From Janthinobacterium sp. CG3 (GTDB lineage Bacteria > Pseudomonadota > Gammaproteobacteria > Burkholderiales > Burkholderiaceae_D), in contig NZ_KB467824.1 of assembly GCF_000344615.1 (NCBI RefSeq), positions 5,076,051 through 5,140,050 of the forward strand: 64,000 bases of DNA, written 5' to 3'. Below the pieces are notes generated by a model. It did no database searches, was not told the origin of the DNA, and saw only the letters and a program-made list of their open reading frames with translations. Position 1 is the first letter of the stretch; each line of letters opens with the position of its first letter. A program made the position numbers and the translations under genes. Below are positions 56,807 through 64,000 of this stretch, piece by piece.

Positions 56807-56831
56807 CGCCACCGCGTCCGCGTAGCAGCAA

Positions 56832-56857
56832 AAAGCCCCGCTTGCGGGGCTTTTTTA
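56832..56857 (+). terminator. Terminator behind the desaturase gene
   Basis: AGCCCCGC-tt-GCGGGGCT (56834-56851) followed by TTTTTT. The A-run before it lets it also serve the convergent minus-strand gene ending at 56861. Confidence 0.92.
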
Positions 56858-56860
56858 CGC

Positions 56861-57664
56861 TCATTGACAAGTGAAATCGTTGAACGCGGGATATCCCGCC
56901 TCCGGTAATTTTTGCGCCCAGTCTGTCAAGAAACCGCGCGCCGCTTGCCCGTCTTGGAACTTGCCGCCCTTAACGAGCATATTCTCCAGATAGGCCAATT
57001 CCTGGCAGACAAAGGCCCGATCCTGGGTAGCCAGCAGCATCGCCAGCATTTCCTCTGCCTCTTGTTGGGCATTGTTATGTTGTTTCATCAATTGATAGCG
57101 GCGCCGATACAGCGGCGCCGCCGCGCTGCTAAAGTCGGGCCGGAAACCGAAACTGGCGCCGTCCTCCCGCAAGCGGTACACCAATGGAAAATAGCGCGGC
57201 CCCGTCAACTGGGGGTAAACGTCGCGCCGCATGACGACGCCGAATACGCGGCCATCGCTGCCCACATGGAGCGGCTCGTTGCCATCCTGCATATCGAGCG
57301 TGGCAACGTCTAGCGACGCCCCGGCACTGCGCAAGACCTTATAGGTGTAGTGCCGGCCGCCCAAATTGCCGCATAGGGCAAGCAGATGCGGCGTCAGTAG
57401 TGTCATCGCGGGGATGGCGTCACAACCTGGTTGCAACGGCGTGTCCTCGGAATAGACTACCCGGCGGTCGGCGGCGCGCAGCACGCTGATGCGGCCCACC
57501 GCAGCGCCGTGCAGATCGCCCGGCCCGTCCTCCAGGCGGGGTTCGAACTGGAACAGGCGTGCGGCGCTACCGCTACCGGTCCGCATGTCGGAGGCGGTGG
57601 CTCCGGTCGTGCAAGCGGCGCTTGCCCAGATGGCGACCACGGCAAGGGTGCGTATTGGTTTCAT
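56861..57664 (-). CDS. Secreted protein of unknown function
   Basis: A 267-residue protein starting MKPIRTLAVVAIWASAACTT. The start is a signal peptide; a cysteine at residue 18 could be a lipobox, but the preceding SAA is a weak match. The mature part has beta-rich segments (GPRYFPLVYRLREDG) and a helical end with cysteines (AFVCQELAYLENMLVKGGKF, DFTCQ). No family is recognised. It lies between the desaturase and rpmG, framed by terminators on both sides. Confidence 0.7.
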   Translation of the reverse strand: MKPIRTLAVVAIWASAACTTGATASDMRTGSGSAARLFQFEPRLEDGPGDLHGAAVGRISVLRAADRRVVYSEDTPLQPGCDAIPAMTLLTPHLLALCGNLGGRHYTYKVLRSAGASLDVATLDMQDGNEPLHVGSDGRVFGVVMRRDVYPQLTGPRYFPLVYRLREDGASFGFRPDFSSAAAPLYRRRYQLMKQHNNAQQEAEEMLAMLLATQDRAFVCQELAYLENMLVKGGKFQDGQAARGFLTDWAQKLPEAGYPAFNDFTCQ

Positions 57665-57735
57665 GGAAAGCGCCATTCACAGTAAGGCTGGGAAAAGGAA
57701 ATCGGCCGCCCAGGCGGGGAGGCGATTCGCGGACG

Positions 57736-57765
57736 TAAAAAAAGCCGCTCGTGGAGCGGCTTTTT
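57736..57765 (-). terminator. Terminator behind rpmG
   Basis: GCCGCTC-gtg-GAGCGGC (57744-57760) with an A-run before it (a T-run on the minus strand) and TTTTT after it. It lies 26 nt after the rpmG stop. Confidence 0.9.
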
Positions 57766-57786
57766 CCCAAAGCGACAGAGACCGGA

Positions 57787-57954
57787 TTACTTGATCTTTG
57801 TTTCTTTGTACGTTACGTGCTTGCGAACTTTAGGATCAAATTTCATGATCTCCATTTTCGCAGGCGTGGTACGCTTGTTTTTGGTAGTCGTGTAGAAGTG
57901 ACCCGTACCGGCGGTCGATTCTAACTTGATTTTGTCGCGGCCTGATTTTGCCAT
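57787..57954 (-). CDS. rpmG: 50S ribosomal protein L33
   Basis: A 55-residue protein read on the minus strand from ATG 57954: it starts [20 protein letters not shown], continues with [20 protein letters not shown] and ends [11 protein letters not shown]. This is the cysteine-free, zinc-independent form of L33. It follows rpmB by 22 bp in the usual rpmB-rpmG operon and a terminator lies behind it. Confidence 0.97.
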   Translation of the reverse strand: MAKSGRDKIKLESTAGTGHFYTTTKNKRTTPAKMEIMKFDPKVRKHVTYKETKIK

Positions 57955-57976
57955 GATAGCTCCCTTATTCTGCTAA

Positions 57977-58213
57977 TTAGACTTTTTCGCCACGAGCGCG
58001 CATATCGGTCAATACGGCGTCGATGCCGACTTTGTCGATGACGCGCAGACCGGCGTTGGACAAGCGCAGGGAGACCCAGCGGTTTTCAGATTCAACAAAA
58101 ATACGACGATTCTGCAAGTTAGGCAGAAAACGACGTTTGGTTTTGTTGTTTGCATGGGAAACATTGTTGCCGACCATCGGCTTCTTCCCAGTGACTTGGC
58201 AAACACGTGCCAT
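57977..58213 (-). CDS. rpmB: 50S ribosomal protein L28
   Basis: A 78-residue protein starting [20 protein letters not shown], with [20 protein letters not shown], the L28 pattern. Start at ATG 58213, where AAGGAG lies just upstream. It is the first gene of rpmB-rpmG with a strong promoter 40 bp before it. Confidence 0.98.
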   Translation of the reverse strand: MARVCQVTGKKPMVGNNVSHANNKTKRRFLPNLQNRRIFVESENRWVSLRLSNAGLRVIDKVGIDAVLTDMRARGEKV

Positions 58214-58252
58214 ATCGCACTCCTTAAGGACTTCCACAATTGGAAAAACGAG

Positions 58253-58281
58253 AGTATAGCCAAAAAACTCAGAATTATCAA
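58253..58281 (-). promoter_or_regulatory. Sigma70-type promoter of rpmB-rpmG
   Basis: On the minus strand TTGATA (58281-58276), 17 bp and TATACT (58258-58253), a near-consensus promoter 40 bp before the rpmB start. Confidence 0.75.
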
Positions 58282-58392
58282 TGACTTGTGAAAAACAATT
58301 GTGTCATGTTGTTTTAAATAAATTTAACAATTGCGTTTTTCGCGGTTTACGCCCGCGGCGGCGCGGTAAACCCGCCTACCGGCCGCGTCCGG

Positions 58393-59067
58393 CTACAACT
58401 GGCCGTGCTCGGCGAACGAGTGCACCATGCAGCCGGCCACGACGAAATGGTCGAGGATGCGCACGTCCACCAGGGCCAGCGCCTGCACCAGCGCGCGCGT
58501 GAGCAGCAGGTCGGACTCGCTGGGTTCCGGCGTGCCGGATGGATGGTTGTGGGCCAGCATGACGCCGGCGGCGTTGCGCGCCAGCGCTTCCTTGACCACT
58601 TCGCGCGGGTAGACGCTGGTGTGGGTCAAGGTGCCGCGAAACATTTCCTTGGCCTCGATCAAGCGGTTCTTGACGTCCAAAAACAACACGTAGAACGATT
58701 CATGCGATTTGTTGCTCAGCATCAGGCGCAGGTACTCCTTCACCGCCTGCGGCGAGCTGAGGGCCTGGCCGGCCGTCAGTTGCTCGCCGATGGCGCGGCG
58801 CGCCAGCTCCATCACCGCCTGCAGTTGCGCGAACTTGGCGGCGCCCAGGCCGTGCACGGCGCAAAAGTCGTTCAGGCTGGCGCCGAACAGGCCGCCCAGC
58901 GAGCCGAAGTGTAATACGGTGTCGCGCGCCAGGTCGACCGCGCTCTTGCCCTTGACGCCGGTGCGCAGGAACAACGCCAGTAGTTCGGCGTTCGACAGCG
59001 CCTGCGCGCCCTCGCTGATGAGGCGTTCGCGCGGCCGTTCGTGGGCCGGCCATTGATTAATTCCCAT
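58393..59067 (-). CDS. radC: RadC family JAB-domain protein
   Basis: A 224-residue protein. The N-terminal helix-hairpin-helix part ([32 protein letters not shown]) is followed by the JAB/MPN domain with the metal motif [14 protein letters not shown] at about residues 173-186. RadC was once linked to DNA repair, but its role is unclear. The start [16 protein letters not shown] at ATG 59067 is the family start. It is divergent from fkpB. Confidence 0.95.
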   Translation of the reverse strand: MGINQWPAHERPRERLISEGAQALSNAELLALFLRTGVKGKSAVDLARDTVLHFGSLGGLFGASLNDFCAVHGLGAAKFAQLQAVMELARRAIGEQLTAGQALSSPQAVKEYLRLMLSNKSHESFYVLFLDVKNRLIEAKEMFRGTLTHTSVYPREVVKEALARNAAGVMLAHNHPSGTPEPSESDLLLTRALVQALALVDVRILDHFVVAGCMVHSFAEHGQL

Positions 59068-59160
59068 GTTTCCCCCCGAAATGTGCCGCCGTCCGCGCAG
59101 TGCCCGCGGCGGCGACGGCAAGGTGGCTTACAATATCGCTTTGCCTGCTAACTGAATATT

Positions 59161-59616
59161 ATGTCCAACGTCGAAACCGCGGTCGTCACCAAATCGGCCT
59201 ACCTCACTTTGCATTATCGTCTCGCCAGCGCCGGCGGTACTGATATTGTCACTACCTTTAACGGAAATCCGGCCACCCTGATGCTGGGGCAGGGCCAACT
59301 GGCGCCCTTCCTCGAGGACTGCCTGATGGGCCTGCCCGAAGGCAGCCACCAGCGCTTCGAGCTGGCCGCCGCCGAAGCCTTCGGCGAACGCAACCCGGAG
59401 CTGGTACAGCCGGTCACCCGCGCCACGCTCGACGAAAACTCGGTGCCGGGCGCCGACTACAAGATCGGCGACCTGGTCGACTTCGCCGCGCCGGGCGGCG
59501 GCCGCTTTGCCGGCGTGTTGCGCGAACTGAAGGGCGATTCGGCGATTTTCGACTTCAACCACCCGCTCGCCGGGCAGGCGCTGACGTTTGAAGTCCAACT
59601 GATTTCGGTGCTGTAA
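59161..59616 (+). CDS. fkpB: FKBP-type peptidyl-prolyl isomerase, SlpA/FkpB type
   Basis: A 151-residue protein: LTLHYRLASAGGTDIVTTFN, MLGQGQLAPFLEDCLMGLPEG and SHQRFELAAAEAFGERNPEL match the SlyD/SlpA group of FKBP isomerases. It assists protein folding. It lies 32 bp before ispH, a pairing conserved in many proteobacteria. Confidence 0.93.
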   Translation: MSNVETAVVTKSAYLTLHYRLASAGGTDIVTTFNGNPATLMLGQGQLAPFLEDCLMGLPEGSHQRFELAAAEAFGERNPELVQPVTRATLDENSVPGADYKIGDLVDFAAPGGGRFAGVLRELKGDSAIFDFNHPLAGQALTFEVQLISVL

Positions 59617-59648
59617 GCGGCCGCGCCGCATAGATAAAAGGATGAGCG

Positions 59649-60596
59649 ATGGACAAAGAAATTCTGCTGGCGCAACCGCGCGGCTTTTGCGCCGGCGTCG
59701 ACCGCGCCATTGAAATCGTCGAGCGCGCCTTGCAGCAGTTCGGCGCGCCGATCTACGTGCGCCACGAAATCGTGCACAACGCCTACGTCGTGGCCGACCT
59801 GCGCAACAAGGGCGCGATCTTCATCGACGACCTCGACGACGTCCCGGCCGGCAACACACTGGTGTTTTCCGCGCACGGCGTCTCGAAGGCGGTGCGGGCC
59901 GAGGCCGAGTCGCGCGGACTGAGCATTTTCGACGCCACCTGCCCGCTGGTGACCAAGGTCCACGTCGAAGTGGCGAAGATGCGCCGCGAGGGCCGCGAGA
60001 TCGTCATGATCGGCCACGACGGCCATCCCGAGGTCGAGGGCACGATGGGCCAGGCCGAGCGCGGCATGCACCTGGTGGAGACCCTGGCCGACGTCGCCGG
60101 CTTAAACGTCGACAACCCGGACATGCTGGCCTACGTGTCGCAAACCACCTTGTCGGTCGACGACACGGCCGACATCATTGCCGCGCTCAAGTCGCGCTTC
60201 CCGAATATCGCCGAGCCGAAAAAAGGCGACATCTGCTACGCCACCACCAACCGCCAGGAGGCCGTCAAGTTCATGGCGCCGCAGGTCGACCTGGTGATCG
60301 TCGTCGGCAGCCCGAACAGCTCGAACTCGAACCGGCTGCGCGAAGTGGCCGAGAAGATGGGCGCGCCGGCCTACATGGTCGATAGCGCCGCGCAAATCGA
60401 TCCGGCCTGGCTTGAAGGCAAGGTCAGGATCGGCGTCACGGCCGGCGCCTCGGCGCCGGAGGTGCTGGTGCAGGCAGTGATCGACCGCTTGAAGGCGTGC
60501 GGCGTGCGCAGCGTGCGCGCGCTGGACGGGGTGCAGGAGGCGGTGACGTTCCCGATGCCGCGGGGACTCGACGGCGTCAAGGCCGGCGCGCTGTAG
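59649..60596 (+). CDS. ispH: 4-Hydroxy-3-methylbut-2-enyl diphosphate reductase
   Basis: A 315-residue iron-sulfur enzyme, the last step of the MEP pathway, making IPP and DMAPP. The three cluster cysteines lie in [10 protein letters not shown] (about residue 14), DATCPLVTK (about 98) and [10 protein letters not shown] (about 196). The HP motif region ([13 protein letters not shown]) and [10 protein letters not shown] are also present. Length is typical. Coupled to fkpB. Confidence 0.98.
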   Translation: MDKEILLAQPRGFCAGVDRAIEIVERALQQFGAPIYVRHEIVHNAYVVADLRNKGAIFIDDLDDVPAGNTLVFSAHGVSKAVRAEAESRGLSIFDATCPLVTKVHVEVAKMRREGREIVMIGHDGHPEVEGTMGQAERGMHLVETLADVAGLNVDNPDMLAYVSQTTLSVDDTADIIAALKSRFPNIAEPKKGDICYATTNRQEAVKFMAPQVDLVIVVGSPNSSNSNRLREVAEKMGAPAYMVDSAAQIDPAWLEGKVRIGVTAGASAPEVLVQAVIDRLKACGVRSVRALDGVQEAVTFPMPRGLDGVKAGAL

Positions 60597-60650
60597 CGGT
60601 CTGCCTGCCACAAAGGAACGGCCGCCTCGCGCGGTTGTTTTGTATAGGCC

Positions 60651-60697
60651 CAAAAGAAAAATCGATGGCGGCCCTGCGAACAGGGCGGCCATCGATT
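60651..60697 (-). terminator. Strong terminator behind the amino acid binding-protein gene
   Basis: A 16-bp stem with one mismatch and a cgaa loop (60661-60696) followed on the minus strand by TTTTCTTTTG. It lies 41 nt after the stop of the binding-protein gene. Confidence 0.92.
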
Positions 60698-60737
60698 CGA
60701 TGCGACGCCGGACCAGCCGGCGTACTGGCTTACATGA

Positions 60738-61886
60738 TTACTTGGTCACTGCCAGCAGCGAACGCTTGCCGCCTTTGTAGGTGTACAAGGTCAGGGTGCC
60801 TTCGAGCATGTCGCCTTTGGCGTCAAACGCGATATTGCCGGTCACGCCTTTGCGCTTGGTCTTGGCCAGGAAAGGCAGGTACTTGGCAGGATCGGACGAA
60901 CCGGCTTTCTGCATTGCCTCAACCATGGTCATAACGGAATCGTACACGTACGGAGCATAGATCTGCACGTCGACGCCGAATTTTTTCTTGTATGCCGCTT
61001 TGAAGTCGTCCAGGGTCGATTTTTGTGCATCTTCGACGCCGCCGGCTTCCGCGCAGACAACTTGATTGTCAGCCATCGCATCGCCCGCCAGGGTGGCCAG
61101 CGCTTCGGTACAGATGCCGTCGCCGCCCATCAGCTTGGCATTGATGCCCAGTTGTTTCATCTGGCGCAGCATTGGGCCGGCTACGGCGTCCATGCCGCCG
61201 AAGAAGATCACGTCCGGGTTTTTGGCTTTGATGGCGGTCAGGATGGCGCCGAAATCGGTCGCCTTGTCGGTGGTGTACTGGCGGCCGACGACTTCGGTGC
61301 CGGCTTTTTTGCTGTTCACGCCTTTGATGAACTCTTCGGACACGCCTTGGCCGTACGCGGTGCGGTCGTCAATCACGGCCACTTTCTTGGCCTTGTTGAT
61401 TTGCACGGCGTAGCGACCCAGCGTGCCGCCCAGCTGGCCGTCATTGGCGACCAGGCGGAAGGCGGTTTTGAAACCTTGTTGGGTGTATTTCGGGTTGGTT
61501 GCCGATGGCGAAATTTGTGGGATGCCGGCTTCGTTGTAGATTTTCGACGCCGGGATCGTGGTGCCCGAATTCAAGTGGCCGATCACGCCTTGTACTTTTG
61601 CATCGACCAGTTTCTGGGCGACGGCGGTGGCTTGTTTTGGATCCGCAGCATCATCCTCGGTCAGCAGTTCCAGTTTGACTTTTTTACCGCCGATCATCAC
61701 GCCCTTGGCGTTCAGTTCGTCGATAGCCATGCGTGCGCCGTTTTCATTGTCTTTGCCCAAGTGGGCAATCGCGCCTGAGATCGGGCCAACGTGGCCAATC
61801 TTGACAACTTCTTGGGCAGCGGCTGTACCGGCGAATGCGAAAGCAATGGCGCCAGCCAGTGGCATGATTTTTGTACTGATCTGCAT
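60738..61886 (-). CDS. livK: Branched-chain amino acid ABC transporter substrate-binding protein
   Basis: A 382-residue periplasmic binding protein. Signal peptide about residues 1-24 (ending GTAAA). The mature part starts QEVVKIGHVGPISGAIAHLG and has the LivJ/LivK pattern (LLTEDDAADPKQATAVAQKL, GVIGHLNSGTTIPAS, DRTAYGQGVSEEF). It binds Leu, Ile or Val. ATG 61886 is chosen from the signal peptide. The permease gene livH starts at 63911 on the other strand, with a porin gene between. Confidence 0.92.
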   Translation of the reverse strand: MQISTKIMPLAGAIAFAFAGTAAAQEVVKIGHVGPISGAIAHLGKDNENGARMAIDELNAKGVMIGGKKVKLELLTEDDAADPKQATAVAQKLVDAKVQGVIGHLNSGTTIPASKIYNEAGIPQISPSATNPKYTQQGFKTAFRLVANDGQLGGTLGRYAVQINKAKKVAVIDDRTAYGQGVSEEFIKGVNSKKAGTEVVGRQYTTDKATDFGAILTAIKAKNPDVIFFGGMDAVAGPMLRQMKQLGINAKLMGGDGICTEALATLAGDAMADNQVVCAEAGGVEDAQKSTLDDFKAAYKKKFGVDVQIYAPYVYDSVMTMVEAMQKAGSSDPAKYLPFLAKTKRKGVTGNIAFDAKGDMLEGTLTLYTYKGGKRSLLAVTK

Positions 61887-62204
61887 TAGGTCTTCTCCAG
61901 AGGATTTAAAAAAACAGGGACTTGCCATTTTTTTCTTACCGGGCTAATCGAGTAGCCTCTATTTATCATCCGCCGTACCGCAAACCGCTCAAGCGCATGC
62001 TGTCGTTGTGCTATCTTATCTCGATGGCGCAGCGCCGAATATTCGCGTTGGTTGCGGTTCGGAGCACGATGACACAGCGCCGGGCCATGTGTCAATACGC
62101 AAAAGCGCATCTGGGCCCGTTCCATGCCTCATTTTATATAGCGGCGCCAACATCCGGGGGACGAGGGCGCCGCTTTACCACCATACTGTTATAGCCGTCG
62201 TCGA
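61887..62204. other. Intergenic region between livK and porin genes
   Basis: A 318-bp gap. GCGGCGCC (62141-62148) and GGCGCCGC (62166-62173) form a perfect stem that may terminate the porin transcript, followed on the minus strand by TATATAAAA. No gene is seen. Confidence 0.45.
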
Positions 62205-63248
62205 TTAGAACTTGTGACGGAGACCGACGCTGAACGCGCTCGAGGTCGAACCCAGGGCTTGCTCTTTCGACGCGTCGGCCACGCCACCGCTGGAGGCATC
62301 GCTCACGTAGTTACGCGCGCCTGCTTCGTTTTTGATGCGTGCATACGAGGTGTACAGGTTGGTGCGCTTCGACAGCGAGTACAGGTAACCGACGGCGATC
62401 TGCTTGGCGCCTTTTTTCGAATTGGCCATGCGGTCGTTTTTGTCGATGTAGGAAGCCAGGAAGCTGCCTGGACCGACCGGTACGCTAGCGCCAACCATGA
62501 AGTCGCGGTACTTGGCCGTTTTGCCATCGTTGACTTCTTCGGTTTCGTAAGCCGCATGCGCGGTGACCGGACCGAAGTTGTAGGTCGCGCCGACCAGGAT
62601 GTCTTCGGTACCGTTCGAACCTACGATGGCTGAATTCGAGGCGACTTTGTTCCAAGCCGCGGTGACCAGCAGTGGACCTTTGTTGAAGTCAACCGAGGCG
62701 CCGGCTTTGGCGTTGACTTTGTTGCCGTTCGACGATTCACCGGCGCCGAACAGGGCGGTTGCGGTGAAGCCGTTGATTGCTGGCATCGAGTAGGTAATGG
62801 CGTTGTCGACGCGCACGGTGCCAGCGCTCATCAGGTTGGTGGTGGCGCCCGACAAGCCGGTACCGAACGGATCGATAGCATCCATCGACAGGAAGATTGG
62901 GTTGTATTGACGACCCAGGTTCACGGCGCCGAAGGCACCCGACAGGCCAACCCAAGCCTGGCGACCGAACAGACGGCCACCTTGGCGTTGCGCGCCGGTA
63001 TCGAGGTCGAAACCGTTTTCAAGTTGGAAGTTCGCCTTCAAACCGCCGCCCAGATCTTCCGTACCTTTAAAGCCCAGGCGATTGCCCGATTGCACACCGG
63101 TAGACAGCTTGGTGACGGCGCCGGCAATAGCGCCGGTCTCACGGGTAATACCTGCGTCGACTACACCGTAGATGGTGACGGACGATTGTGCGGATGCGAC
63201 GCCGGCGATCGATGCCAGGACTGCGAGTGCGAGAAGCGTTTTTTTCAT
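62205..63248 (-). CDS. Gram-negative porin
   Basis: A 347-residue outer-membrane porin of the betaproteobacterial trimeric type. Signal peptide about residues 1-20 (ending GVASA). QSSVTIYGVVDAGITRETGA, NRLGFKGTEDLGGGLKANFQ, GRLFGRQAWVGLSGAFG and the C-terminal GLRHKF with its final Phe are typical. It allows general diffusion of small solutes. ATG 63248 follows a poor ribosome binding site (GGATGACCC). Confidence 0.95.
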   Translation of the reverse strand: MKKTLLALAVLASIAGVASAQSSVTIYGVVDAGITRETGAIAGAVTKLSTGVQSGNRLGFKGTEDLGGGLKANFQLENGFDLDTGAQRQGGRLFGRQAWVGLSGAFGAVNLGRQYNPIFLSMDAIDPFGTGLSGATTNLMSAGTVRVDNAITYSMPAINGFTATALFGAGESSNGNKVNAKAGASVDFNKGPLLVTAAWNKVASNSAIVGSNGTEDILVGATYNFGPVTAHAAYETEEVNDGKTAKYRDFMVGASVPVGPGSFLASYIDKNDRMANSKKGAKQIAVGYLYSLSKRTNLYTSYARIKNEAGARNYVSDASSGGVADASKEQALGSTSSAFSVGLRHKF

Positions 63249-63910
63249 TTTTGGGTCATCCTAAAAGAGTATGTTGTACAACTTCTTAATGCTGCAATCG
63301 GCTCAGCTGTATGCTGGTCGAGGTCTGCTTGTTCTGTCGATTCAAGAAGCTGAGCTTATTTGACCAAAGATTACTTACTTAACATACAAAAATCATGCGA
63401 AATCAGAAATTGAATGTAGTTTGTAGACATTTTTACGACACATTATTGCTTTAATGTAATTATTTGACGCATTTAATGATTTTTATGTCAACATTTATTA
63501 TCTTGACGGCGGCGAATAAAAAACGGTCGCCATCGGCTTTCCTGGCCCGGGCGGGGGTCTCGGCACCCAGCTCTCTACCCACTCGTCTAACATTTCCGCA
63601 AAAGCAACAGAATTTTATTTGGAGTGTCGCTAAATTCCCGTGATGTTTATCGTATTCTTAGTTATTATGGCAGCGCTTTAGAGATTGCCTTCTAATCATT
63701 TTGGCTACTGTATTCGACAGGCAACGGCAAAGCACCTACCGCACACGGGGACGAACAGCACATGTCACCGATGTCAGCGCGTAGTCGCGGCCTATGGCTG
63801 TCATCACAGCACGCACGCGGGGCGCCCGAAGTGTTGTTTTTTTGGGTGTCGTTTGTTCTGATAGCGTTCGTTGCGCAAATATAATTCGACTCATAAAGGG
63901 CAGGCAAAAC
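63249..63910. promoter_or_regulatory. Long AT-rich control region between porin and livH genes
   Basis: A 662-bp divergent gap, much AT-richer than the flanking genes (especially 63360-63500). A perfect TATAAT lies at 63880-63885, 25 bp before the livH start, but its -35 region is poor. No convincing gene is seen; the short minus-strand frames at 63692-63960 are not supported. Confidence 0.5.
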
Positions 63911-64000
63911 ATGGATACATTTATCCAACAAATCATCAACGGCTTGGTGCTGGGCAGCATGTACGCGCTGGTCGCCCTGGGCTATACGATGGTATATGGC
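63911..64000 (+). CDS. livH: Branched-chain amino acid ABC permease LivH (5' end only)
   Basis: The first 30 residues, starting MDTFIQQIINGLVLGSMYAL and continuing VALGYTMVYG, are the typical LivH start. The gene runs off the right edge. It forms an importer with LivM, LivG and LivF (presumably outside the window) and probably with the binding protein at 60738-61886. Confidence 0.88.
   Translation, partial: MDTFIQQIINGLVLGSMYALVALGYTMVYG

Overview
The window is GC-rich chromosomal DNA that reads as a betaproteobacterium of the family Oxalobacteraceae (Massilia, Duganella or Janthinobacterium type). This is an inference from gene content: rpsP-rimM-trmD-rplS followed by a CoA-type Nudix gene, a CobD/CbiB-like gene and a DUF3579 gene, GspA/GspB, PEP-CTERM-type tails, FimV-like and FliT proteins, and the fkpB-ispH pair. 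I see no rRNA, tRNA, CRISPR array, prophage or complete insertion sequence. Most of the window is housekeeping sequence with a few accessory insertions.

Layout. 1-5.5 kb: a cut-off TM2-like gene, the ribosomal protein S16 operon, a Nudix hydrolase, a CobD/CbiB-like membrane protein, DUF3579 and a CBS-domain protein. 5.5-28 kb: a large amino-sugar (GlcNAc/chitooligosaccharide or muropeptide) locus. It has a GntR regulator, two paralogous TonB-dependent receptors, a NagX-like membrane protein, a broken Rpn-type nuclease gene, a second NagX-like protein, a TPR protein, and a ten-gene minus-strand operon: kinase, GntR regulator, nagA, SIS-type deaminase, ABC binding protein and two permeases, GH3 hexosaminidase, MFS permease, ABC ATPase. 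28-35.6 kb: small unknown genes, two proteins with degenerate PEP-CTERM-like tails, GspA/GspB, a phosphoesterase, mobB and a YjfB-like protein. 35.9-38.4 kb: a bufferin-type copper peptide operon in which the maturase (DUF692) and its partner (DUF2063) are fused in one protein, followed by DoxX. 38.4-51.7 kb: fumC, a short FimV-like protein, FliT, an HDOD protein, two peptidases (M13 and S9), a methyltransferase, CsbD, a truncated phzF, a glycine-zipper protein and a lone barstar. 52-60.6 kb: purN, an RsmB-like rRNA methylase, an MscS channel, a fatty acid desaturase, rpmG/rpmB, radC, fkpB and ispH. 60.7-64 kb: a branched-chain amino acid binding protein, a porin and the start of livH.

How the parts fit together. 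In the amino-sugar locus the outer-membrane receptors would bring in oligosaccharides and the ABC and MFS systems would carry them over the inner membrane. The GH3 enzyme has no signal peptide, so it would release monomers in the cytoplasm. The BadF-type kinase, NagA and the SIS-type deaminase would then give fructose-6-phosphate. Three promoter regions of the locus (upstream of each receptor gene and upstream of the operon) share a direct repeat of GGTAKT/GGTATT at exactly 11-bp spacing, which is a good candidate operator for the GntR-type regulators.

The most interesting items are the fused BufB-BufC bufferin operon, the shared 11-bp operator, an intergenic region with five inverted repeats at about 42.0-42.2 kb, and two gene remnants (Rpn nuclease and PhzF) that mark old deletions.
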